9,703 nucleotides of DNA, from NCBI GenBank assembly GCA_024998705.1, contig JACOEF010000511.1, positions 1 through 9,703 on the forward strand. The letters are read 5' to 3'. The position numbers were made by a program, and so were the translations under genes. The notes under the pieces were generated by a model that had not been told where the DNA came from, ran no database searches, and saw only the letters and a list, made by a program, of their open reading frames with translations. Shown here one piece after another: positions 1 to 6,587 of this stretch; the stretch's first letter is position 1; every line of letters starts with the position of its first letter. This DNA comes from Nitrospira sp. GTDB lineage: Bacteria > Nitrospirota > Nitrospiria > Nitrospirales > Nitrospiraceae.

Positions 1-2
1 CC

Positions 3-563
3 CCCAACGACATCCATCTGGTCATCAACACCCATCTGCACTTCGACCATGCCGGAGGCAATACGATCACCAACGGAAACGGCGCGCTACTCCCGGCTTT
101 TCCCAAAGTCACCTACTACGTGCAACAGGGTGAATATGACGATGCCACTGCGGCCAATGAACGGACCAGGGCCAGTTATAGACAAAACAATTTCACACCG
201 GTCGCGCAACTGAATCAGTGGGAGCTCATCCAAGGCGATACGCAACTGCTGCCGGGAATCACCACGGTAGTCACGGCAGGTCATACGCGCTTTCATCAGA
301 GTGTCAAAGTCGAATCGGAAGGCCGGGTCGCGTTCTTCCTGGGCGATCTGATTCCGACCGTCTCGCATCTGCCCCTCCCCTACAGTATGGGATACGATAT
401 CGATCCGCTCCGGACACTCGACACCAAACGCCGGGTGCTGGATCAAGCGTTCGCGGAAAACTGGTTACTACTATTCGAACACGACCCCCTGATCCAGGCC
501 GGTCATCTCAGGAAGAATGTGGAAGGACGGTATGTGCTGGAAGAGGTGCACCTATGGCAGTAG
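3..563 (+). CDS. MBL-fold metallo-hydrolase, 5'-truncated by window edge
   Basis: This is the C-terminal 186 residues of a metallo-beta-lactamase-superfamily hydrolase; the reading frame is open from base 3 and the start lies upstream of the window. The metal-binding signatures are visible: THLHFDH at residues 10-16 of the fragment, GHT at 93-95, GD at 114-115 and FEHDP around 159-163. These supply the usual His/Asp ligands of a dinuclear metal site. The segment after GD ([15 protein letters not shown]) is of a kind I associate with general MBL-fold hydrolases rather than true beta-lactamases. The third motif reads GHTRFHQS where GHTPGHQS is common. Superfamily members hydrolyse lactones, thioesters, phosphodiesters and other substrates, so the reaction cannot be named. 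A role on an acyl-CoA or thioester intermediate is suggested only by the operon. Its last 10 bases overlap the next gene. The family is certain and the function is unknown. Confidence 0.88.
   Translation, partial: PNDIHLVINTHLHFDHAGGNTITNGNGALLPAFPKVTYYVQQGEYDDATAANERTRASYRQNNFTPVAQLNQWELIQGDTQLLPGITTVVTAGHTRFHQSVKVESEGRVAFFLGDLIPTVSHLPLPYSMGYDIDPLRTLDTKRRVLDQAFAENWLLLFEHDPLIQAGHLRKNVEGRYVLEEVHLWQ
542..546 (+). promoter_or_regulatory. Ribosome binding site fixing the start at 554
   Basis: AGAGG lies 7 bases before ATG 554, inside the end of the upstream gene. It supports this start over the long in-frame extension back to 218, which has no family similarity. Confidence 0.65.
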
Positions 564-961
564 CGACGACACCCATTCGAGTACTGATCGGCAAGGTGGG
601 ATTGGATGGACATGACCGGGGCGTCAAGCTCGTCGTCCGGGCACTGCGCGATGCCGGCGTAGAGATCATATACACCGGGCTCCATCAGACACCGGAGCAG
701 ATCGTATCCACCGCGATTCAGGAGGACGTGCAGGCCATCGGCCTCAGTATCCATTCCGGCGCCCACAACTCACTCTTTCCCCGCGTGCTGCAGTTGCTGA
801 AGGAGCAGGACGCCGGAGACGTCACGCTGTTCGGTGGAGGCATTATCCCCGATGACGATGCCGCGCGACTGAAAGCCGCGGGTGTGCAAATGCTCTTTCG
901 CCCGGCCACACCGATGCAGGACATCGTCGGTTTCGTGAAAGGACTTCGAGTCGAGCCGTGA
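554..961 (+). CDS. Cobalamin-binding small subunit of an acyl-CoA mutase
   Basis: This 135-residue protein consists of only a B12-binding Rossmann-like domain. The signature DxHxxG is present as D18-G-H20-D-R-G23, with H20 the expected lower axial ligand to cobalt. It is followed by [12 protein letters not shown] (40-51), typical of the methylmalonyl-CoA mutase C-terminal family, and a later FGGG glycine-rich segment. Size and architecture match separately encoded small subunits such as those of archaeal-type methylmalonyl-CoA mutase, isobutyryl-CoA mutase (IcmB) and 2-hydroxyisobutyryl-CoA mutase (HcmB). These pair with a large TIM-barrel subunit that binds the acyl-CoA; no such subunit is in this window. 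The mutase chaperone MeaB four genes downstream supports a mutase role. One oddity is the SxL motif, which reads S65-I-H67 followed by SGAH. Substrate specificity sits in the missing large subunit, so I leave the symbol empty. The start at ATG 554 overlaps the upstream gene by 10 bases. Confidence 0.92.
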   Translation: MAVATTPIRVLIGKVGLDGHDRGVKLVVRALRDAGVEIIYTGLHQTPEQIVSTAIQEDVQAIGLSIHSGAHNSLFPRVLQLLKEQDAGDVTLFGGGIIPDDDAARLKAAGVQMLFRPATPMQDIVGFVKGLRVEP

Positions 962-974
962 GAGGATTTCCGTC

Positions 975-2579
975 ATGCGTGTCCTGAAGACCAGCGTAGA
1001 TAAGACTTCGGAAGACTTTCGCCGTGCCCAGGCACACAACGAAAGCCTGGCAGCCGATCTAAAGAAGCAGCTGGCCATCGTACAAGCAGGCGGTCCGTCC
1101 GATGCGATGGCGCTCCACAAAAAACGCGGCAAGATGCCGGCACGTGAGCGCATTGCTGCCCTGCTCGACCGAGGGTCTCCCTGGATCGAACTCAGCCCCC
1201 TCGCCGCGTTTGGCCTGTATGACAATCAGGTGCCGGCCGCCGGGATCATTACAGGGATCGGCTCCGTGGCAGGACGATTCTGTGTTATCGCGTCCAACGA
1301 TGCGACGGTCAAAGGGGGAACGTATTTCCCCATGACCATCAAGAAACATTTGCGGGCGCAGGAGATCGCCTTGGAAAACCGCCTGCCGACGATTTATCTC
1401 GTCGATTCAGGCGGCATCTTCCTGCCGATGCAGGCCGAGGTCTTCGCCGACAAGGATCATTTCGGACGGATCTTCTTCAATCAGGCGCGAATGTCCGCAG
1501 CCGGTATCCCCCAGATCGCCGTCGTCATGGGCATGTGCACGGCCGGCGGCGCCTACGTACCGGCGATGTGCGATGAGAACGTCATCGTCCAGGGCACCGG
1601 CACGATTTACCTGGCAGGACCGCCGCTGGTCAAAGCCGCAACCGGCGAAGACGTCACCACTGAAGCACTCGGGGGGGCCGATCTGCACACCCGACTATCG
1701 GGCGTCAGCGATCATCTGGCACAAGATGACGACGACGCATTGGACATCTGCCGATCGATCATTGCCACACTCGGGAGACGGCCGCCGAAACTTCGTCGCG
1801 AAACGATCGACGCGCCCCTGTACCCGGCCGAAGAACTCTACGGAATCATCCCTGCGAATCCGCGCCAGAAATGGGAGGTCCGGGAGGTGATTGCGCGACT
1901 CGTGGACGGCAGCCGCTTCCATGAATTCAAAACACGGTACGGTTTCACGCTGGTCTGTGGCTTCGCCCACTGGATGGGCCATCTCGTAGGGATCGTCGCG
2001 AACAACGGAGTCCTGCTCTCCGAGTCGGCCCTGAAAGGTGCGCATTTTGTCCAGCTTTGCGCACAGCGGCGTATTCCGCTGGTGTTCCTGCAAAACATCA
2101 CCGGATTTATGGTCGGAAAGGATTATGAGACGAGAGGCATCATTAAGGACGGTGCCAAGATGGTGCAGGCCGTCGCAACGGCCGAGGTCCCCAAATTTAC
2201 CATTCTGATCGGCGCCTCCCATGGAGCCGGCAACTATGCCATGTGCGGGCGTGGTTATGGCCCTCGATTCCTCTTCACCTGGCCCAACACACGTACCTCG
2301 GTGATGGGCGCGCAGCAGGCCGCGCAGGTGCTCGTCACCGTGAAGCAACAACAGCGGGCCAGAGAAAATGAACGGCTGTCGGATGACGAACAGCGACGAA
2401 TCCTGGAGACTACCAGGCAGCAATACGAGCAGGAAGGCAGTCCCTATTTCAGCAGCGCACGACTCTGGGACGACGGCATCCTGGATCCCGTGGACACGCG
2501 ACACGTCCTGGGCCTCTGCCTGGACATCGCCGCATCCACGCCGACCAGAGAAACCCATGCGCCGGTGTTTCGTATGTGA
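975..2579 (+). CDS. mccB: 3-methylcrotonyl-CoA carboxylase, beta (carboxyltransferase) subunit
   Basis: This 534-residue protein is the carboxyltransferase half of a biotin-dependent acyl-CoA carboxylase. It transfers carboxyl from carboxybiotin to 3-methylcrotonyl-CoA, giving 3-methylglutaconyl-CoA in leucine/isovalerate breakdown. It has the two crotonase-fold halves of the family. N-terminal signatures include [15 protein letters not shown] (107-121), [16 protein letters not shown] (142-157), [11 protein letters not shown] (188-198) and [11 protein letters not shown] (215-225). C-terminal ones include [16 protein letters not shown] (374-389), [16 protein letters not shown] (417-432) and the WPN-x-R-x-SVMG segment (436-445). 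The GKDYE and KAATGE types and the length favour MCC or the related geranyl-CoA carboxylase over propionyl-CoA carboxylase. The hydratase and HMG-CoA lyase that follow make MCC much the best call. AGAGGA at 961-966 sits 8 bases before ATG 975. The biotin carboxylase/biotin carrier alpha subunit is absent from the window. Confidence 0.94.
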   Translation: MRVLKTSVDKTSEDFRRAQAHNESLAADLKKQLAIVQAGGPSDAMALHKKRGKMPARERIAALLDRGSPWIELSPLAAFGLYDNQVPAAGIITGIGSVAGRFCVIASNDATVKGGTYFPMTIKKHLRAQEIALENRLPTIYLVDSGGIFLPMQAEVFADKDHFGRIFFNQARMSAAGIPQIAVVMGMCTAGGAYVPAMCDENVIVQGTGTIYLAGPPLVKAATGEDVTTEALGGADLHTRLSGVSDHLAQDDDDALDICRSIIATLGRRPPKLRRETIDAPLYPAEELYGIIPANPRQKWEVREVIARLVDGSRFHEFKTRYGFTLVCGFAHWMGHLVGIVANNGVLLSESALKGAHFVQLCAQRRIPLVFLQNITGFMVGKDYETRGIIKDGAKMVQAVATAEVPKFTILIGASHGAGNYAMCGRGYGPRFLFTWPNTRTSVMGAQQAAQVLVTVKQQQRARENERLSDDEQRRILETTRQQYEQEGSPYFSSARLWDDGILDPVDTRHVLGLCLDIAASTPTRETHAPVFRM

Positions 2580-2594
2580 GGATCGCAGTGGATG

Positions 2595-2600
2595 AGGAGG
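2595..2600 (+). promoter_or_regulatory. Strong ribosome binding site selecting start 2606
   Basis: AGGAGG lies 5 bases before ATG 2606. It decides for this start over an in-frame GTG at 2576 that would overlap the mccB stop codon. Confidence 0.8.
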
Positions 2601-2605
2601 CAGGC

Positions 2606-3454
2606 ATGCGCCGGTATACGACCCTGACAATTGAATCACGCGACACCATCCGCTGCATCACACTCAACCGGCCCGAACGGCGCAATGCGTTCGATAGTCG
2701 GATGATCAGTGACCTAACTCAGGCGTTCGACGACGTCGCCGGGGAGCCGTCGCTGAGAGGCGTTCTGCTATCCAGTGCCGGACCAGTTTTTTGCGCCGGG
2801 GCCGATCTCCAATGGATGCAATCCACGTCTCCGGCCACGGACGCCCAGGCACAAGATGACGCGCAACGCCTCACCCGCATGTATCGCACCATCGACGAAG
2901 TGCCCTGCCCGGTCATTGCCCGGGTGCAGGGACCTGCCTTCGGAGGCGGGCTTGGTTTGCTGGCCGTCTGCGATATCGTCGTCGCCGCGGAAGATGCGAC
3001 GTTTTCACTCAGCGAAGTCAGGCTCGGCTTGATCCCGGCCGTCATCGCGCCCTTTCTCCTGCGCAAGGCGGGCGAATCGTTTCTTCGACGGTATGCCCTG
3101 ACCGGCCAGACCTTCACCACATCAGTCGCGCACGGGTTCGGCCTCGTGCACGACGTCGTTCCTCAGGACGATCTGGACGAGCGTATCACCGAACTCATCG
3201 ACGCCATCATGCGGCTGGCTCCCCGCGCAACCAGAGAAACAAAACGATTGATCCAAAGAATACGTCGGTTGCCCGATGAGGAGCGTGAGGCAACCTGCGC
3301 AGAAGCCAACGCCAGCGCTCGTTGTACATCCGAAGCGATGGAAGGGCTCCGCGCCTTTGCAGAAAAGCGACCACCGCAGTGGGCCGACGGGCAAGCACAC
3401 CAGTCAGACCGGAAGAGACCGGAGGACCAGCATGTTGCAGGCCGGCCTATATAA
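2606..3454 (+). CDS. liuC: 3-methylglutaconyl-CoA hydratase-like enoyl-CoA hydratase
   Basis: This 282-residue crotonase-family protein probably hydrates 3-methylglutaconyl-CoA to (S)-HMG-CoA, the step between its two neighbours. ITLNRPERRNAFD (18-30) is the family entry motif. FCAGADLQWM (62-71) forms part of the CoA-binding/oxyanion region, and the GADLxWM form is characteristic of bacterial LiuC-type hydratases. AFGGGLGLLAVCD (111-123) supplies the second oxyanion-hole glycines, and SEVRLGLIP (136-144) carries the conserved catalytic-position Glu137. The first catalytic glutamate of mitochondrial crotonase (GGGxE) is Gly here, as I recall for the LiuC group. The C-terminal tail from about residue 264 is polar and looks unconserved; it contains the 23 bases shared with the next gene. 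The start is set by the AGGAGG at 2595-2600. A generic enoyl-CoA hydratase is the alternative, but context favours the leucine route. Confidence 0.88.
   Translation: MRRYTTLTIESRDTIRCITLNRPERRNAFDSRMISDLTQAFDDVAGEPSLRGVLLSSAGPVFCAGADLQWMQSTSPATDAQAQDDAQRLTRMYRTIDEVPCPVIARVQGPAFGGGLGLLAVCDIVVAAEDATFSLSEVRLGLIPAVIAPFLLRKAGESFLRRYALTGQTFTTSVAHGFGLVHDVVPQDDLDERITELIDAIMRLAPRATRETKRLIQRIRRLPDEEREATCAEANASARCTSEAMEGLRAFAEKRPPQWADGQAHQSDRKRPEDQHVAGRPI
3421..3426 (+). promoter_or_regulatory. Ribosome binding site selecting start 3432
   Basis: GGAGGA lies 5 bases before ATG 3432, within the hydratase coding sequence. It identifies the lyase start, against a longer in-frame extension back to 3276 that encodes no family sequence. 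Confidence 0.8.
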
Positions 3455-4379
3455 TTCACGTCGTGCCCCCGTCCGGATCACCGAGGTGTCTCCGCGCGAC
3501 GGGTTACAACACGAACCGGAATTCGTGCCCACGCTGTGCAAGATCACCTTGATCAATGCCCTGTCACGAACCGGTGTGACGGAAATTGAAGCCGGCTCCT
3601 TCGTGTCACCCGCTGCCATCCCGCAGCTTGCGGATTCCGATGAGGTCTTCCGCGCCATCGACCGCATCCCTGGTGTCACCTATTCGGCTCTCGTTCCAAA
3701 TGCACGAGGCCTGGAGCGGGCGCGGGCGGCCAACGTCGACAAAATCGCCATCTTCACGGCTGCCTCAGACAGCTTTACCCGCCATAACATTAAAGCAACC
3801 GTGCAAGAATCACTGGTGCGTTTCAGACCGATCGTGGCAGCCGCGAAACGAGACGGCATGGCGGTGAGAGCCTACCTATCCACGGTCGTGTTTTGTCCCT
3901 ATGAAGGCCGGATTCCTCCCACGCAGGTACGGGACTTAGTGGAACGACTGCTGGACCTCGCGGTCGACGACATTTCCTTGGGCGAGACGGTCGGCAAGGC
4001 TTCGCCGACGGACATGCGGAGTTTACTCGACACGATACTGCCGCATGTCGAGCCGGCGCACCTCTCACTTCATTTCCACGACACCTATGGCATGGCCGTC
4101 GCCAATGCCCTCGCGGCCTGGTGGGACTATGGCATCACGGCGTTTGACTGTTCGGCGGGAGGTCTCGGCGGCTGTCCCTATGCGCCCGGCGCATCCGGCA
4201 ACGTGGCGACGGAAGATCTGGTCTTCGCGCTGAAAGCATCCGGCGCCAATGTACCGGTGGATGAAATGCTGGTTGCTGCCTGTGCGCAACAACTCAGTGA
4301 CGCCGTGCGGCATCCGCTGAACTCACGGCTCTCACACCTCCATCATCGCGAAAAACGACAGCCTGCGATGAAGGCATGA
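3432..4379 (+). CDS. liuE: Hydroxymethylglutaryl-CoA lyase
   Basis: This 315-residue DRE-TIM metallolyase cleaves HMG-CoA to acetyl-CoA and acetoacetate, the last step of leucine breakdown. EVSPRDGLQ (18-26) carries the Arg22-Asp23 pair for catalysis and metal binding. IEAGSFVSP (52-60) follows. HFHDTYGMA (214-222) gives the two metal-ligand histidines H214 and H216. GGLGGCPYAPGASGN (243-257) contains the loop cysteine C248 and a metal-ligand asparagine N257. These features separate it from homocitrate, isopropylmalate and citramalate synthases. A small deviation is FCPYEG (154-159), where the family usually has GCPYEG. Length is normal for the bacterial enzyme, with no organelle-targeting sequence. 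The first 23 bases overlap the hydratase gene, and the next gene starts 1 base after the stop, so translation of hydratase, lyase and the following G protein is probably coupled. Confidence 0.95.
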   Translation: MLQAGLYNSRRAPVRITEVSPRDGLQHEPEFVPTLCKITLINALSRTGVTEIEAGSFVSPAAIPQLADSDEVFRAIDRIPGVTYSALVPNARGLERARAANVDKIAIFTAASDSFTRHNIKATVQESLVRFRPIVAAAKRDGMAVRAYLSTVVFCPYEGRIPPTQVRDLVERLLDLAVDDISLGETVGKASPTDMRSLLDTILPHVEPAHLSLHFHDTYGMAVANALAAWWDYGITAFDCSAGGLGGCPYAPGASGNVATEDLVFALKASGANVPVDEMLVAACAQQLSDAVRHPLNSRLSHLHHREKRQPAMKA

Positions 4380-4380
4380 C

Positions 4381-5154
4381 ATGAACCACGCGTACGCCGA
4401 TCGATTGTCGAAACAGGAGGATGCCGAGACGATGGCCAAGCAAGTGCAGGCCGGTGGAGTCCGGGCTGTGGCACGCGTGATCACCTGGCTTGATAACCGG
4501 GAGCCGGCCGGCACCGCTGTGTTGAAACGCCTGACGCCACCCGATCAACGCGCCACGGTAATCGGCATCACCGGTTATCCCGGCACGGGAAAGAGCACCG
4601 TGATCGACCAACTCATCACCGCCTACCGCCGCCTCGGCAAGACGGTCGGTGTCCTGGCGGTCGATATCAGTAGCCCCCTCACGGGCGGTGCGGTGCTGGG
4701 TGACCGGATCAGGATGCAACGGCATGCGGACGATCCGGGGGTCTACATACGCAGCATGGCGACCCGCGGTCAGTCCGGCGGGCTTGCACGAGCGACTCGC
4801 GACGCGCTGCAGGTCCTGGAGTCAGCCGCGTATGACGTGATCCTGATCGAGACGGTCGGCGTCGGCCATAGCGACATCGAGGTCGTGTCGGTGGCCGGAA
4901 CCGTCATCGCTCTGGTCGCGCCTGGATTGGGCGACGACGTGCAAGCCATGAAGGCGGGGTTGTTGGAAGTAGCGGATATCGTGGTCGTCAATAAGGGGGA
5001 TCGCGAAGGAGCCGATGCTGCCGTGCGCGATCTGCGCGAATGGTATCCGCACGTGTTGCGCACCGTGGCCGTAAAGGGAGAGGGCATTCCTGAGTTAATC
5101 GCCATGATTGCCGAACAGCAACGGCTACAGGATCTCGCGCACGCGTCGAACTGA
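4381..5154 (+). CDS. meaB: MeaB/ArgK-family G protein, B12 acyl-CoA mutase chaperone (short form)
   Basis: This 257-residue G3E-type GTPase gates cobalamin loading and protects or repairs adenosylcobalamin-dependent acyl-CoA mutases. It has a P-loop GYPGTGKS (65-72), AVDISSPLTGGAVLGDRIRM (93-112, switch I region), IRSMATRG (123-130), Walker B/switch II ETVGVG (157-162) and the guanine-specificity motif NKGD (204-207). The usual DPSSPF and VGVGQSE motifs read DISSPL and VGVGHSD. The protein ends right after the helix closing the G domain (GIPELIAMIAEQ, 235-246). Typical homologues are longer (about 310-330 residues) and continue into a C-terminal dimerisation arm, absent here. The next gene starts 29 bases after the stop, leaving no room for a frameshifted arm. 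The start at 4381 has a weak AAGG 6 bases upstream. An in-frame ATG at 4432, with AGGAGG 11 bases before it (4415-4420), is a credible alternative giving 240 residues. Its natural partner is the B12 subunit at 554-961. Confidence 0.9.
   Translation: MNHAYADRLSKQEDAETMAKQVQAGGVRAVARVITWLDNREPAGTAVLKRLTPPDQRATVIGITGYPGTGKSTVIDQLITAYRRLGKTVGVLAVDISSPLTGGAVLGDRIRMQRHADDPGVYIRSMATRGQSGGLARATRDALQVLESAAYDVILIETVGVGHSDIEVVSVAGTVIALVAPGLGDDVQAMKAGLLEVADIVVVNKGDREGADAAVRDLREWYPHVLRTVAVKGEGIPELIAMIAEQQRLQDLAHASN
4415..4420 (+). promoter_or_regulatory. Possible internal ribosome binding site for alternative MeaB start 4432
   Basis: AGGAGG stands 11 bases before the in-frame ATG 4432. The spacing is long but the match is strong, and the shorter protein begins MAKQVQAGG, close to where family similarity begins. 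It leaves the MeaB start undecided between 4381 and 4432. Confidence 0.4.
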
Positions 5155-5183
5155 CGGACCGGCGTGCTGTTGAGAGGATCATC

Positions 5184-6587
5184 ATGCTGGCGAACCGCCT
5201 TGCGAGTTACACCCAGGCTCTCTGTTACGACGACCTGTCCGGCGACGTCGTCCATGAAGTCAAGCGACGGATTCTTGACAGCGCCGGTTGCGCCTTCGGC
5301 GCCTGGAAGGCGACTCCCTGCCGGATCGCCCGTCACGTGGCGCAATCCGCGAACGTTCCCGGCGGCGCGACCATCTGGGGAACGTCGCACAAAACGCTGC
5401 CGGACCTGGCCGCATTCGCCAACGGCGCGTTGGTTCGTTACCTCGACTTCAACGATACCTATCTTTCTCGAGAGCCGGCCCATCCTTCGGACAACCTGGC
5501 CGCCGTCCTCGCCGCAGGCGAAATAGCCCATGCCTCGGGCAAGCGGGTGATCCAGGCTATCGCCCTGGCTTATGAAATCCAATGTCGGCTCTGCGACGCC
5601 GCCGCGTTGCGTTCCCGTGGGTGGGACCATGTGACGTATGGAGCGATCTCGTCCGCGCTCGGCGTAGCTAAAACGCTGAAACTGTCGGAGGCTCAAACCA
5701 CGCAGGCCATCAATCTGGCTACTGTGGCGAACGTAGCACTCCGGCAGACCAGAGTCGGCGAAATGTCCATGTGGAAAGCCTGTGCGTTCTCCAATGCGGC
5801 GCGTAATGGTCTCTTCGCCGCCATCCTCGCCCAACGAGGCATGACAGGTCCGGCACCCGTCTTTGAGGGCGAGAAGGGGTACATGAAGCTGGTCTCCGGT
5901 CCGTTCGAGCTGCCTAGATTGGGCGGAGAGAGGGCTTTCGACGACAGGCCGACGCCGTTCAAAATTCTCGATTCCTACATCAAACATTTCCCGGTGGAAT
6001 ACCACGCCCAGACTGCGGTCGAAGCGGCGCTGGCTCTGCGCACCGAACTGCTCAAGGCAGAGGGGGACGATGCAGTCCGGCACCTGAGCGAGATTGAAAT
6101 CGGCAGTTACGATGTGGCCATCGATATCATCGGACGTGATCCGGAGAAGTGGCACCCGACGACCAGGGAAACGGCCGATCACAGCTTCCCCTATTGTGTC
6201 GCCGTGGCGTTGCTCGACGGCCGCACGACATTACACTCGTTCGACCCTGACCGATTACGAGACCCTGCGCTGCACGAACTCATGAAAAAGGTTCGAGTCG
6301 TTCCCCAGCCGGAATTCGCCGGCCGCTACCCTGAAACCATGCCGACTCGCCTCACGCTCAGGACGACGAGGGGGAACGTGTATGTAAGGCAGACGGACAT
6401 CCCCCTGGGCCACCCGGGCAATCCCATGTCGGACCAGGATGTAGAGGAAAAACTCCGTGTGCTCGCATCGAGACGAATCGGTCGCGCGCGAGTCGAGAAA
6501 CTCATCGGTTTGGTGTGGGCATTGGAACAAGAGACAGACATCGCCACGCTGATGCCTCTGTTGAGGGTGCCCAATCATGATGCATAG
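5184..6587 (+). CDS. prpD: 2-methylcitrate dehydratase, MmgE/PrpD family
   Basis: This 467-residue protein dehydrates 2-methylcitrate to 2-methyl-cis-aconitate in the methylcitrate cycle. Family blocks are LDFNDTY (87-93), HPSDN (100-104), GWDHVTYGAISSALG (146-160), MWKACAFSNAARNG (196-209), PVEYHAQTAVEAAL (270-283) and RETADHSFPYCVAVAL (328-343). The length is close to PrpD and MmgE (about 470-485). The assignment within the family relies on the neighbouring lyase and synthase genes, since the same fold also covers other hydroxy-acid dehydratases and isomerases. AGAGGA at 5173-5178 lies 5 bases before ATG 5184. Re-hydration to 2-methylisocitrate would need an aconitase, which is not in the window; AcnB-type enzymes encoded elsewhere commonly do this. 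The last 11 bases overlap prpB. Confidence 0.9.
   Translation: MLANRLASYTQALCYDDLSGDVVHEVKRRILDSAGCAFGAWKATPCRIARHVAQSANVPGGATIWGTSHKTLPDLAAFANGALVRYLDFNDTYLSREPAHPSDNLAAVLAAGEIAHASGKRVIQAIALAYEIQCRLCDAAALRSRGWDHVTYGAISSALGVAKTLKLSEAQTTQAINLATVANVALRQTRVGEMSMWKACAFSNAARNGLFAAILAQRGMTGPAPVFEGEKGYMKLVSGPFELPRLGGERAFDDRPTPFKILDSYIKHFPVEYHAQTAVEAALALRTELLKAEGDDAVRHLSEIEIGSYDVAIDIIGRDPEKWHPTTRETADHSFPYCVAVALLDGRTTLHSFDPDRLRDPALHELMKKVRVVPQPEFAGRYPETMPTRLTLRTTRGNVYVRQTDIPLGHPGNPMSDQDVEEKLRVLASRRIGRARVEKLIGLVWALEQETDIATLMPLLRVPNHDA

Noticed and set aside
218..553. N-terminal extension of the B12-binding subunit
   Set aside because: The extension is out of frame with the conserved metallo-hydrolase and encodes Arg/Pro-rich sequence. 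ATG 554 has its own ribosome binding site and starts at the family boundary.
2576..2605. GTG start for the hydratase overlapping the mccB stop
   Set aside because: It has no better ribosome binding site, and AGGAGG is ideally placed for ATG 2606.
1695..2639. Antisense open frame of 314 codons opposite mccB
   Set aside because: It lies entirely opposite conserved carboxyltransferase sequence and its translation resembles no family I know.
1718..2861. 14-base exact repeat (GGCACAAGATGACG) at 1718-1731 and 2848-2861
   Set aside because: Two copies only, in unrelated genes and inside ordinary coding sequence; consistent with chance and shared codon use.
3276..3431. N-terminal extension of HMG-CoA lyase
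   Set aside because: It is a shadow of the hydratase C-terminal region; GGAGGA before ATG 3432 and the family start position rule it out.
554..5154. A broken IcmF-type fused mutase (B12 domain and G domain of one ancestral gene separated)
   Set aside because: Both genes have their own starts and complete domains and are separated by three intact genes. The separate small-subunit plus MeaB arrangement explains them more simply.
5155..5183. Possible regulatory gap between meaB and prpD
   Set aside because: At 29 bases it holds only the prpD ribosome binding site; I see no hairpin followed by a T-run and no promoter-like pair of boxes.
4770..6182. Antisense open frame of 470 codons across the meaB/prpD junction
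   Set aside because: It is the mirror of two well-conserved genes, shows low-complexity Arg/Gly/Ser-rich composition with no recognisable domain, and is expected in GC-rich coding DNA.
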